Source of the DNA: Diabrotica undecimpunctata
Taxonomy: Eukaryota > Arthropoda > Insecta > Coleoptera > Chrysomelidae
Assembly (NCBI RefSeq): GCF_040954645.1
Contig: NC_092805.1
Coordinates: forward strand, 18,936,741-19,000,740
Direction of reading: 5' to 3'
DNA length: 64,000 nt
The notes under the pieces are model-generated. The model did no database searches and was not told the DNA's origin. It saw only the letters and a program-made list of their open reading frames with translations. The position numbers were made by a program, and so were the translations under genes. Of this stretch, positions 10,987 to 20,283 are shown piece after piece; position 1 is the stretch's first letter; the number at the start of each line of letters is the position of its first letter.

Positions 10987-11825
10987 AGTAGTCGGTGTTA
11001 CTAACCCTAGGCCTTATGCAAGCTCCATTTCGCGTGGGCATGCTCCAAAACAAATTGTCAAAATTTTATTGTGGTAGGTTGCTTCCTTTCTTTAAGAGCA
11101 GCTTATACTATGTAGGGTGTTTTGTGGATTATCCCGGCGAGCGTATAATTCTTTTTTTAAGCATATCTCACAATTGCTCTATAGGGTTAAGGTCTGGTGA
11201 CCAAGCAGGCCACTACGGAATACTGACATTTTCTGATAGATATTTTAAGGTCGGGTGAGCAAATAGGCCAGTACAGAATGGTGATATTTTCATGCATGAA
11301 AATTAAATTTTTTCCCACTACACTTTTTCAGTATAACTACAAGTCCTAGAATCAAATCAACATACCTGAAAGTTAGTAAAGTTGGTTGAATAGAAATTAA
11401 AAGAGTTTTGTTATCGACCTTATTACTTCCCCAGAACATTACACTTCCTACTTTATATCTGTTAACAGATCTGGCTGTTTCCAATCTTGCTTGTCTTTCT
11501 CGCCCTTTAAGTTCACGAATTCATCGGTCATATGATTTTACACCTTTTTTACAATCCTGGTTTCGTCTGAAAATAGCACATTTTGCCAATTGCCAAATGT
11601 TCCAGTTTTGGTATTGCAGACACCAATTTAAGCAATCAATCTTGTGCTGCCTGGTTAACTCGGGAACATGTAACTGTCTACTGATGTGTAGTCCTTGGGC
11701 ATGAAGTCTTCTTCTTGCGGGTGAGAAATTATTGGGTCTCTTCTAGCTACTTGGATAATAAAACGATCGTGGCAAGCCGTTAGGGGGACCTAATGATATT
11801 CCTGATATTCCTTAATGAAGACATT
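10987..11825 (-). pseudogene. Tc1-type transposase pseudogene
   Basis: Minus-strand remnant covering the central and C-terminal DDE domain of a Tc1/mariner transposase. In order: 'LTACHDRFIIQVARRDP' near 11790, 'HISRQLHVPELTRQHKIDCL' near 11650, 'NVLFSDETRI' near 11560 (first catalytic D region), 'SVMFWGSN' (open piece 11290-11484), 'WPAWSPDLNPIEQL' near 11200 (the conserved NPIE/NPIEQ signature), and the terminal 'SMPTRNGACIRP' near 11030. Frameshifts and stops throughout. No terminal inverted repeats identified. Its 5' side abuts the pogo-like fragment. Confidence 0.85.
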
Positions 11826-11830
11826 TGCTT

Positions 11831-12520
11831 TATTTTTGGTACGTTTGCTCTCACTTATTTTCTGCCAAGTTTCTTTGCGGTTCCTTTTGCTACTTGATTT
11901 GTATCCTTAAATCTTCGTTCTAGTGTTGACTTGGGAACATTAAACGTTTTCGCAGCACTCAGAAAACCATGAGTATAAACAGACTCCAGGGCTCTAGCCA
12001 TCGACTCTTCGGACCACGAATTGCGGTTAGATTTCCTTTTATAATTGGAAGGCATCTGGAAATAAATGAAATCATATATAAAAGAGATATGTAGGTAAAA
12101 CGGGATATCTCGTTTTACCTTTACATGGGAATCCCGTTTTACCTACACTCTACAGCCACACTTTTAAATTTAGCGCGTAAGGACTGTGTGACACTGGCAG
12201 CAAAAGTTCATGCATGAAATCTAACCTAACCTTATCGAGTTCGCGTAAACACAGCCGCGACTGAATACCATGCGTTTTGCATATGCTAGGAACTCGTTAG
12301 GTTATCATAAATATCAGCTCGACCCTTTACATAAATCATAAAAAAAATAATACTTACGTTTTACTTGCAAAATTGCACCGACGACAACACACATCAACAA
12401 TAACCGGTATGCGTCACACTTAGCCGTAGGAAAACTAAACTAACGACGTTGCCGTGTTGTCCAAAATAGCATTTCCCGTTTTACCTACATATCCCGTCTT
12501 AGGCCCACCTCCCCTATAGT
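11831..12520 (-). mobile_element. 5' end of a pogo-like DNA transposon
   Basis: Minus-strand segment starting around 12520 with TATAGGGGAGGTGGGCCTAA and CGGGATATGTAGGTAAAACG, a GGTAAAACGGGA word repeated near 12100-12150. It holds a plausible donor (GTAAGTATT, near 12350) and an acceptor (ATTTATTTCCAG, ending at 12056) immediately before the first ATG of a psq-type HTH exon. So it looks like a 5' terminus, untranslated exon, intron and coding exon 2. It ends abruptly where the Tc1 remnant starts. Confidence 0.5.
11855..12055 (-). CDS. psq-type helix-turn-helix exon of a pogo/jerky-like transposase
   Basis: A 66-codon open frame with ATG right after a splice-acceptor-like CAG. It reads 'SNRNSWSEESMARALESV' then 'GFLSAAKTFNVPKSTLERRF', the classic pipsqueak/CENP-B-type HTH: conserved W-S-E, hydrophobic helix, and an alanine-rich turn followed by VPKSTLxRR. 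In pogo/Tigger-type transposases this N-terminal motif binds the element ends. The following DDE domain is absent. The frame stops after 'KKLGRK', just before the neighbouring Tc1 remnant, so it is a truncated gene. Confidence 0.75.
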   Translation of the reverse strand: MPSNYKRKSNRNSWSEESMARALESVYTHGFLSAAKTFNVPKSTLERRFKDTNQVAKGTAKKLGRK

Positions 12521-13094
12521 GTCTGAGACTGTTTTGCCTTTAGATTAATAAGAACAATGGCAAATTATTTTAGCGTTTTTTAAATGGACTTTATCATCAA
12601 TTAAAACAAACCACAAGTTATGGTTTGTGTATAATATAAATATGCCACTGATTTTTTATTTCCAAAATTACTTATTTGTATTCAGCATATGTTTATTTTT
12701 ACATCAAAACAAAATTAAATCCATTCATTTGTCGGGGATTTTTTGTACAAACATACAGCTAATTATATCCGAATATTACTAATTCTTTTTCAAGGATGGC
12801 ATTAAAAATGTTTTTATTGGTAAATGTGAAGCTAGCTACTTACGAGTTATGACTGAATTTAACATCATCGTATAATTACCGTTACAATATACGGTCAGCA
12901 GAAGGTTACTTTTTTTTATAAAAAATGATTAACAAAAGCACCCGGAAGAATTTAAATGTTATAAATTCCGTTAAAGATGTCTACATTTGGTCATTTAGTT
13001 ATTGTAGATTGACATAGACATTTATATAGTTTATATAGTGTCGTAGTCATTATTCTGAATATCGTATCATTTATGCTTTGAGATTGTTAAGTAA
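12521..13094. other. No gene seen
   Basis: AT-rich, stops in all frames, no repeat structure that I can support. Confidence 0.6.
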
Positions 13095-13102
13095 AGTTTG
13101 GT

Positions 13103-13606
13103 TTGGGAGACCGTCCAAATCGAATAATTAGAAACCAAATTGACTACGTTTTAATAAACAGAAGATTTCGTAACGCTATCAAAAGAATCGCAGCATATCC
13201 AGGTGCTGATATTGCATCCGATCATAATCCGCTAATAGCAGATTTGAGGTTAAAACTAGCAAAAACTAAGAGAACACATACAAACACCAGCACGCATATA
13301 AATACAAGAGAACTGATGAGAGACGAAAATCTGAAGAAGAGTTATGCAAATCAAATTAATGGAAGAATGCGAATAATAGAACAAAATGATGATATCGAAG
13401 AGATGGTCAATGATATTAAAGGAACGATTCTGGCAGTAAACAGGGAAGTTAAAACACATATCAGAAAGAGAAAGCATAACGAATGGATGACGGACGAAAT
13501 TATGGATCTAATGGAAAAGCGAAGGCAACATAAACAACAACGTAATCAAGACAAATACAAACAGATACACAAAGAAATTCGCAAGAAAATTAAGAAAGCA
13601 AAATAA
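13103..13606 (+). CDS. LINE-B endonuclease C-terminus and linker
   Basis: 167 codons. It opens with 'IIRNQIDYVLINRRFRNAIK' and 'YPGADIASDHNPLIADLRL', which carries the SDH of an apurinic-type (exonuclease/endonuclease/phosphatase) endonuclease. That enzyme nicks the target DNA to prime reverse transcription. A lysine/arginine-rich linker follows with 'WMTDEIMDLMEKRRQHK'. The N-terminal two thirds of the nuclease are missing, and the start shown is arbitrary. A TAA at 13604 separates it from the RT frame, which continues in the same frame, so the original was a single polyprotein. Confidence 0.8.
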   Translation: MGDRPNRIIRNQIDYVLINRRFRNAIKRIAAYPGADIASDHNPLIADLRLKLAKTKRTHTNTSTHINTRELMRDENLKKSYANQINGRMRIIEQNDDIEEMVNDIKGTILAVNREVKTHIRKRKHNEWMTDEIMDLMEKRRQHKQQRNQDKYKQIHKEIRKKIKKAK

Positions 13607-13612
13607 CGTTGG

Positions 13613-15190
13613 ATGGTGGAAAGGTGCAACGAAATAGAACAATTGCAGGAAAAAGGAGATAGTTTTGGACTACATAAGAAGATCAAAGAAATATCGAATA
13701 TACACAAAAGCCACCACAGAACAAGAATACGCAACGACAGAAACGAATACATAGAGTCAGAAGAGGAGATAACAATGGCGTGGAAAGAATACGCAGAAAG
13801 ACTTTTTAATGACGAAAGACCAACACAACCAAGGCGCAAACTTCCTTCCGAAAACTTATCAGGGCCATCAATAATGCGCATTGAAATAGAATATGCAGTT
13901 AGAACCACAAAGATGCATAAAGCAACAGGTCCAGATGAAATTAATATAGAAGCAATAAAACTACTAGACGAGGAGAATATCGAAATCTTGGTAAAGCTGT
14001 TCAATAGAATTTATGATACTGGTTACATTCCGCGAGAATGGCTGCAGTCATCCTTTGTGATGATCCCAAAAACAGCTAATGCCACAAAATGCAATGAACA
14101 CCGCTTAATCAGTTTAATGATTCACTTGCTAAAACTCTTCCTTAGGATATTACACTCAAGAATGTACAAGATACTAGAAGAATTTAGCGGGTCAACACAA
14201 TTCGGTTTTAAGGGAGGACTAGGAACAAGAGAGGCAATTTTATGTTTGAACACCTTAATACAAAACTGTTTAGATCAACGAAAAGATGTCTACCTCACCT
14301 TCATCGACTACGAGAATGCATTTGACAATGTTAAACATGATATCATGATGGAACTACTACATAGGGCCAACATTGACCAGAAGAAGATCAGAATTATTCA
14401 GAATCTATACTGGAACCAAATGGCAAAGGTGAGGATTGATCAAGACCAATATACGGATGAATTTGAAATCCGGAAAGGTGTCCGCCAAGGCTGCATACTC
14501 TCTCCGATGCTTTTTAATTTATATGTTGAAAATATATTTGCGGAAGCATTAGAAAACACGAAATTAGGCATTAAGGTGAACGGCATACCAATTAGCAACC
14601 TACGCTATGCGAACGACACAGTGATTATAACTGATAATTTGGAAGATCAGCAGTTATTACTTGATAGGGTGAATAGCACAGGTAAAAAATATGGCCTCAA
14701 AATCAACATTTTTAAAACGAAATATATGGTCATTAGCAGAAATCCTCCAGAAAACCCGATAATATGCATAGGTGACGATCGCATAAAACGCGTGAAAACT
14801 TTTAAATACCTTGGCACCACAATCAATGACCAATCGGATCCACAACAAGAGATAAAAACCCGAATACAAATGGCAAGACAAGCTTTTGTGAAATTCAGAC
14901 CGCTCCTATGTAATCAAAAGCTAAATTTCGAAATACGCTACAGAATGGTCAAGTGCTACATATGGTCCATCTTGCTTTATGGCAAGGAAACGTGGACTTT
15001 GAAAAAAACATCTATCAACAAACTTGAAGCATTTGAAATGTGGTCATTGAGAAGAATGATGCGCATACCTTGGGTGGATAGAGTTCGAAACGATGACGTC
15101 CTGAAGAGAGCCGGCGTGGAAAGAGAACTCTTTGAATTAATTAAAAAACGCAAGATTGGTTACCTTGAAAATATGAAATACCACAGTTAA
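13613..15190 (+). CDS. LINE-B reverse transcriptase, long open frame with YAND
   Basis: 525 codons of RT. Visible blocks: 'TTKMHKATGPDEI' (res. 98-110), 'SSFVMIPKTANATKC' (146-160), 'STQFGFKGGLGTREAI' (194-209), palm A 'FIDYENAFD' (230-238), 'GVRQGCILSPMLFNLY' (289-304), and palm C 'YANDTVI' (332-338) where YADD is normal. 'FKYLGTTIND' and 'LYGKETWTL' mark the thumb. The first Asp of the catalytic pair is Asn, so this copy should be inactive for reverse transcription even though the frame is open. It extends past its stop in another frame to the 3' end. Confidence 0.85.
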   Translation: MVERCNEIEQLQEKGDSFGLHKKIKEISNIHKSHHRTRIRNDRNEYIESEEEITMAWKEYAERLFNDERPTQPRRKLPSENLSGPSIMRIEIEYAVRTTKMHKATGPDEINIEAIKLLDEENIEILVKLFNRIYDTGYIPREWLQSSFVMIPKTANATKCNEHRLISLMIHLLKLFLRILHSRMYKILEEFSGSTQFGFKGGLGTREAILCLNTLIQNCLDQRKDVYLTFIDYENAFDNVKHDIMMELLHRANIDQKKIRIIQNLYWNQMAKVRIDQDQYTDEFEIRKGVRQGCILSPMLFNLYVENIFAEALENTKLGIKVNGIPISNLRYANDTVIITDNLEDQQLLLDRVNSTGKKYGLKINIFKTKYMVISRNPPENPIICIGDDRIKRVKTFKYLGTTINDQSDPQQEIKTRIQMARQAFVKFRPLLCNQKLNFEIRYRMVKCYIWSILLYGKETWTLKKTSINKLEAFEMWSLRRMMRIPWVDRVRNDDVLKRAGVERELFELIKKRKIGYLENMKYHS

Positions 15191-15378
15191 TCCTACAAGG
15201 GAAGATCGAAGGTAGGAGAGGAGCCGGCCGCAAACAATTATCCTGGTTAAGGAATATTAAAGAATGGACAGGAATACACAATACAGGCGAGCTATGTCAC
15301 GCCGCCAAGAACATAATTCTAGTAATGAGATAGTCGCCTACGCACTTTGGTGTATGGCATGTTAAGAAGAAGATGGTG

Positions 15379-15699
15379 TGAATTGAAAAATGGAAATCTG
15401 TTACTAACGATGGTTTAACGACACGCAACCAGAGAAACGATTCAGAGTTTTGATGACAAAATAATAAGCAGTAGCTCTGAAATCACATCTCTAACTATTC
15501 AAATAAAATATAAACATGTGTAATGTTTTGTATGGCTCTTTTATTTATTACTAATTCACAATCGGTAAAACTCTGAACGTGTTACAAAAACTGTTATTTT
15601 GTTTGTTACAGAGAAGAATTAGAGTTTGTTAATACTTTAATAAATAAAATTACCAACAATTTATGTAAAGTTGTAAAATGTTTTTGATGTATCATCTGT
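15379..15699. other. No gene seen
   Basis: AT-rich spacer between two LINE remnants; no open frame or repeat that I can support. Confidence 0.6.
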
Positions 15700-16035
15700 A
15701 AAACATTCACTAAGCCCTATTCTATTCAATCTAGTCATGGATGCAGTCATAAACAGCGTCAATGAAATTAAAATTCTCTGTTACTCAGATGATGCAATAT
15801 TGATAGCCCAAGATAAAGATAGTCTGCAAAGACTGGTCCACAGATTTAACACAAGGTCAAAAGAATTATACATGCTGATTTAAAATCAGAAAACTAAAAC
15901 AGTACTAATCAATCATGATGATTTCCAACCTTCGATAGAAGATGGAACTTAAAGAAGCCAAAACACAGAGTGTGCTGGAGACAGCAAATATGAGAATACT
16001 CAGAATAATTACAGGAGATACAATCTTCCATAGTG
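15700..16035 (+). pseudogene. RTE-like RT fragment with YSDD
   Basis: Reads 'SPILFNLVMDAVINSVNEIK', 'ILCYSDDAILIAQDKDSLQR' and 'LVHRFNTRSKELYM' (15712-15880), then a frameshift and 'ETANMRILRIITGDT' near 15985-16025. This is the RT palm plus a collapsed thumb. The same order with 'ICYAEDAILLSQNEDDLQRM' occurs at 62771-63037, so both are the same RTE-like family. The YADD box is YSDD here. Confidence 0.7.
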
Positions 16036-16942
16036 GCAGTGGAAATAGAATGTAAATTGCAACAGATGTTAATCATAAATGTCACAACTTTTGCTAAAAA
16101 GTTTACACAAAATTTTCCTATCCATCAAATTTCAAAACAGTGCTGTGCAAATTACGGCCAGTCTTGACTACTGAAACGGTTCAAAATTCTGGAACAAATT
16201 CAAAATACTAACCGGACAAAAGTGTGAAAGGAGAGTAGCAGACCTACTCTACTATCCTCCAATGCACATTGGACCTCATCGTCACGCGATGGTGGCTCCT
16301 GTGCTAGAGCACCGTCAGGCAGATCTGAAACTTAGGTGAAAACACATCTCCTGGCCCTGATGGCATTCACAGAAGATGCCTCAAAAAACTCCCAGAGTGT
16401 ATTATCTCGCTGCTCAGAAATATAATTAATGTATGCCTCTTGTTGAACTACTTTCGTACTTCTTGGAAGGTAGCGAACACAGTCACGATTAACAAACCAG
16501 GGAAACCACTAAGCAGCACTGAATCCTACAGAATCTCTACTCAGTATATTAGGTAAAGTCGACGACGAGAGGATTCTAAATCTCGTAGAATTACTAGATG
16601 CACATTTTGTCATCCCAAACTTCCAATTTGGATTTAGATCTGAACACTCCTCACAAAATGCATTGATTGAGGCAGCAACCTTTATATCAAAAGCCCTCAA
16701 AAAAACAAATAGGTACGTCTTAGGCATCTTCCTCGATGTCCAGAAGGCCTTTGATCAGGCTTGGCACACAGGCCTGATCGAAAAGCTCCACCTTGCTTCG
16801 TAAAAATAATTTATTCTTATCTCTCCAATCGGACAATCCGTGCCAAAGTCGCTAACACGCTATCAATACCATTCTCCATTCACACAAACTGGAGTCCGCC
16901 AGGGCTTAATTTTAGTAACAATATTATACTCAGTCTACAATA

Positions 16943-17395
16943 GTGACAAGGTGCTATGTTTTTTCGACTTTATTTTATGGAATGGAATCTTGGACCTTGA
17001 ATGCGACATCAATGAAAAAACTGGAATCATTTGAGCTGTGGGTGTACAGAAGAATTCTGAAAATATCATGGACAGAACACGTCACAAACAAAGAGGTTCT
17101 GGGAAGGATGAACAAAGAAATGGAAATTTTAAATTCAATAAAAACAAGAAAATTAGAATATCTTGGACATATTACACGTGGAGAGAAATACACCTTGCTC
17201 CAACTGATTATGCAGGGAAAGATCCAAGGAAAGAGAAGCATAGGGAGGCGTAGAATGTCATGGCTGCGCAACCTGAGAGAGTGGTACGGATGTACATCAA
17301 ATGAACTTTTCAGAGCAGCCGTCTCAAAAGTCCGAATAGCTATGATGATTGCCGACCTCCGCCGCGGAGATGGCACTTGAAGAAGAAAGAAGACT
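16943..17395 (+). mobile_element. LINE-B 3' fragment inserted in the jockey element
   Basis: A 145-codon open piece (16943-17380). It reads 'TLFYGMESWTLNATSMKKLE', 'RILKISWTEHVTNKEVLGRM', 'RKLEYLGHITRGEKYTLLQL' and 'RSIGRRRMSWLRNLREWY', ending 'VSKVRIAMMIADLRRGDGT*' and a GAAGAAGAAAGAAG tail. Jockey sequence lies on both sides in the same orientation, so this is a younger nested insertion. I could not find a convincing target duplication. Confidence 0.8.
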
Positions 17396-17422
17396 TCTGT
17401 GTTTGATAGAGCAAAGATCTAG

Positions 17423-17746
17423 TTGAACAGGATTGTCAGGTGGTGCAACAAATGGAGAGTCACACGCAATCTCTCCAAAACTCAACTAATTTTATTCAAA
17501 TCCCCTCACAGCCATCTCGATTTCAGAAAGTCGGGGTCCTACTTGGGATTTAATTTTAGCAGGACTCTCAACTGGGACATCAAAAACACCCTAGACAGGG
17601 TAAGAAGAAGAGCTAGACTCTTGGATGCGCTGTCTGGAAAACTCGAAAATACATCTACTAGAAGTATCTTGCACACCTACAAGATTTTCATCAGGCCTAT
17701 CGTCGAATACAAGGCGTGTATCTACGCGTCACTAAATCCTCGATAA
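17423..17746 (+). CDS. Jockey RT C-terminal open fragment
   Basis: 107 codons: 'RIVRWCNKWRVTRNLSKTQL' and 'SYLGFNFSRTLNWDIKNTLD', then 'RSILHTYKIFIRPIVEYK'. These are the thumb motifs of jockey RTs (WCxxWRVxxNxxKTQ, then LGxxxxxxLxW, then YKxxIRPIxEY). The upstream catalytic region is separated by the nested LINE-B fragment, so it cannot encode a working enzyme. Confidence 0.75.
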   Translation: MNRIVRWCNKWRVTRNLSKTQLILFKSPHSHLDFRKSGSYLGFNFSRTLNWDIKNTLDRVRRRARLLDALSGKLENTSTRSILHTYKIFIRPIVEYKACIYASLNPR

Positions 17747-18105
17747 AACAAATGCCATCGTGGCAACAGAAATGAAAAACCTCAGAAAGTGCATGAGGAA
17801 ACGTGCAGATTATCCGTCAGCACTAATTCACCAAATTGAGAATATACCATCAATAAAGGACAGAGTCCGCTCCCTCAGCAAGAGATACGTCTTCCACACA
17901 ATAGCTGGCTTCAACAACAGAGCTATCAAACTCTAAGGACTCCTTGTCACCGCCGATGGCACATACTCACCAGGCTCCTCCAAACAAAAGTTCCATTCCC
18001 TCCAGTTAAGCTTCCACATTTTGCTGGTAACGAACTTTCTGATGAGTATTATGACATCCTCGAAGCAACCCTCCTCAAATATCGTAGATAAACTAACTGC
18101 ACGCC

Positions 18106-18320
18106 AAAAACACTAATTCAGAGCCATTCCTAGTATGGTTGGTAACACAGGAGGTACCTTACGCTCATGGCTCGGCTGGCTAGTCTATATTCTCCCTCAT
18201 GGCGCCCCTTTTCTTCATCATCAGTATCAAAGGCCCCGCTCTATAGCAGCATACTACTCCAAAATCACTCACTCGCAACTAACGTTGCTCGCCCCCCTCA
18301 AAAACTTCCGCAAAAAAAGG
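18106..18320. other. GC-richer non-coding stretch, unassigned
   Basis: Locally less AT-rich than its surroundings, with two overlapping short open frames on plus that match nothing I know. It may be the end of the jockey element or a leader of another LINE. Confidence 0.4.
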
Positions 18321-18502
18321 TAGCAGCCCCTCCTTACAGAAGCGTAAGCTTAAGCAAAGCAGTAACGTTCAGATTCGATTCGGTGCTGTGCCATTTTTAA
18401 GATGCTTTTTTAAGCTGATAGCAGCTCCTCTTTACAGAAGTGTAAGCTTAAACAAGGCACTAACGTTCAGATTAGATTCGGTGCTGTGCCATTTTTAAGA
18501 TG
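18321..18502. repeat. 98-bp tandem duplication
   Basis: Unit 1 18321-18418 and unit 2 18419-18502 (incomplete). Both start TAGCAGC and end with GGTGCTGTGCCATTTTTAAG, diverging at roughly ten positions. The orientation is direct. Confidence 0.85.
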
Positions 18503-18820
18503 TGTACTGTCATATTCCATTTACAAGTCAAGTATGGGAGGACTTGTAAGAATTTTGTTTGTAATGTCAATGCTGTTGTTTTCTGTCGGAATTTTATTAT
18601 TAAATAAGTATTTTATATTTGCACAGCTCTTGGGAGTCGACTATAATTATTATACCATTTGAATTGATATTTTTCGTTTTAGACGTTCACGCGAAAAGAT
18701 AAAATTAGAACAAAATTCATGGTGGTAAAATGAAAATTGCATTTTGTGCATGAGGAAAATGCATTTTCAAAGTGGATAGAAAATTAAAAATTGCAAATAC
18801 CGAGAATGAGTTTAATTTTT

Positions 18821-19134
18821 TTACTTGGGGGTTTTCGAGATTGCTGGACATTATAACCACGATGGTCCTCGGGCTACCTAGTGCACAGACTAGACCTCAT
18901 CTCCTGAGAGTTTTCTGTTATTTTCATTCGAAATAAGTCGAAACTCATTACTCGGGGATTTTCGAGGTCGCTGAACACGAATATTATGACGGCGATGGTT
19001 CTCGATCTATCTGGTGCCCAGGGTGGACCTCGTCTCCTAGAGTTTTATCTTATTTTCATTCGAAATCAGCCAAAAGTCATTACTGGGAGGGTTTTTGAGG
19101 TTGCTGAACACGAATAATACAACGGCGTTGGTTA
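18821..19134. repeat. Degenerate tandem repeat, about 127-132 bp unit
   Basis: Two full copies and a partial third, starting at 18821, 18948 and 19080. Each begins TTACT followed by a GGGG-rich word and TTTCGAGGT/TTTGAGGT, then GCTGAACA, with 'GGTCCTCG' and 'ACCTCGTCTCCTGAGAG'-like segments inside. It resembles a satellite fragment. Confidence 0.75.
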
Positions 19135-19535
19135 ACACATAATAGTACCATTCAAATTTGTTTCCTCCTCGTCTTCTTCTATACCAGATAATTGCTTTTC
19201 TTCATACTTCTCCTTATTCGTGCTGTTGGATCTAGCACAATTTATACATACCAAATTATAAACCAAGCCATTATTTTTACATCCACATTTTTATATAAAA
19301 AATGGTGATTTTCAGAAAAATTTGAAATAGAGAGAGGAGAAAAATGCTCGTTAACTATATAATTTGGAGGATATCTGTGTTCTAGTATGTGTGAGAGTGA
19401 GAGAATCGGATGCAAAAAGTTGTATAGGGTTTTATTTTGCTGGGAAAAATTGGTTGGTGTAGTGCTTTTTAGTGCTTTAATGCCTCGCCTATATACTCTA
19501 AGAATAAGCCCATTACTAGGTGGAGAGAGGTACGT

Positions 19536-20279
19536 GTGGTCTTCATACCAAAACCAGGTAGGATGGACTACACCCTACCAAAGGCTTTCCGACCAATTAG
19601 CCTAACATCCTTTCTGTTGAAAACGATGGAAAGGCTATGCGAGAGGTACATAAGGGATGAAGTTCTGGTCCATAACCCACTTCACCCAAATCAACATGCA
19701 TATACTTCGGGAAGATCTACCGATTCTGCACTGCATCATGTAGTGGGAAGAATTGAAAGATCGCTGGATAATAAAGAATCCACCCTAGGTATATTCATAG
19801 ACATTGAGGGAGCGTTTGATAAAACCACATTCCCAACTATCACCCAACAGCTCAACGTCAGGAATGTTCCCCTGGCCATAAGCGAATGGATATTCAGTAT
19901 GCTCTCTAATAGAGCAATAAGCATAAATGTAGAAGACGTTTCTGTTAGAGGCATGGTTACGAGGGGCTGTCCACAGGGAGGGGTGCTATCACCACTACTC
20001 TGGAACATAGTTCTAGATACCCTGGTTGACCAACTCAGCAGCAACGGTTTCTACACAATAGCCTATGCATACGATATTGCTGTCCTGCAAAGCGGTAAGT
20101 TTGAGAACACACTATGTGAGAGATCACAAGTTGATCTCCGACTAATAGAAACATGGTGCAAGGAACACTCACTATCTATAAATCCAAAGAAAACAGAGAT
20201 GGTCCTCTTTACCAGGAAAAGAAGAATCATGGGCTTAATACCCCCAAGGATTCTAAACTACAGTCTAAATTTTTTCTGA
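19536..20279 (+). CDS. R1/LOA-type RT, palm domain with YAYD
   Basis: 247 codons. 'FIPKPGRMDYTLPKAFRPIS' (res. 3-22), 'HPNQHAYTSGRSTDSAL' (50-66), palm A 'FIDIEGAFD' (87-95), 'RGCPQGGVLSPLLWN' (143-157) and palm C 'YAYD' at 177-180 (bases 20064-20075) in place of YADD. The mutated residue is one of the two metal-binding aspartates, so the enzyme should be dead although the frame is open. 'WCKEHSLSINPKKTEMVLF' follows. The frame then stops after a one-base slip. The start is arbitrary. Confidence 0.85.
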   Translation: MVFIPKPGRMDYTLPKAFRPISLTSFLLKTMERLCERYIRDEVLVHNPLHPNQHAYTSGRSTDSALHHVVGRIERSLDNKESTLGIFIDIEGAFDKTTFPTITQQLNVRNVPLAISEWIFSMLSNRAISINVEDVSVRGMVTRGCPQGGVLSPLLWNIVLDTLVDQLSSNGFYTIAYAYDIAVLQSGKFENTLCERSQVDLRLIETWCKEHSLSINPKKTEMVLFTRKRRIMGLIPPRILNYSLNFF

Positions 20280-20283
20280 CGAG

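Larger units (their letters stand above)
13095..15378 (+). mobile_element. LINE-B, longest plus-strand copy (5' truncated)
   Basis: A non-LTR retrotransposon truncated inside its endonuclease domain at the left end and complete at the 3' end, which finishes in GTTAAGAAGAAGATGG. Two long open frames (13103-13606 and 13613-15190) are separated by one TAA. After 15190 the C-terminal text continues in another frame: 'QLILQGKIEGRRGAG', 'LSWLRNIKEWTG', 'ELCHAAKNIILVMR'. No convincing target duplication found. It serves as the reference for the other eight LINE-B pieces. Confidence 0.85.
16175..18105 (+). mobile_element. Jockey-type LINE remnant, interrupted
   Basis: Begins with 'WNKFKILTGQKCERRVADLL'-like pre-RT text (16180-16240), then 'SPGPDGIHRRCLKKLPE' (16345-16395), 'FQFGFRSEHSSQNALIEAAT' (16620-16680), 'RYVLGIFLDVQKAFDQAW' (16710-16765) and 'VRQGLILVTILYSVYNSD' (16893-16945), the jockey pattern. 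At 16945 it is broken by a LINE-B fragment and resumes at about 17400 with 'NRIVRWCNKWRVTRNLSKTQ'. The segment that should hold YADD is missing. Frameshifts are frequent. The 3' non-coding end fades out near 18105. Confidence 0.75.
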
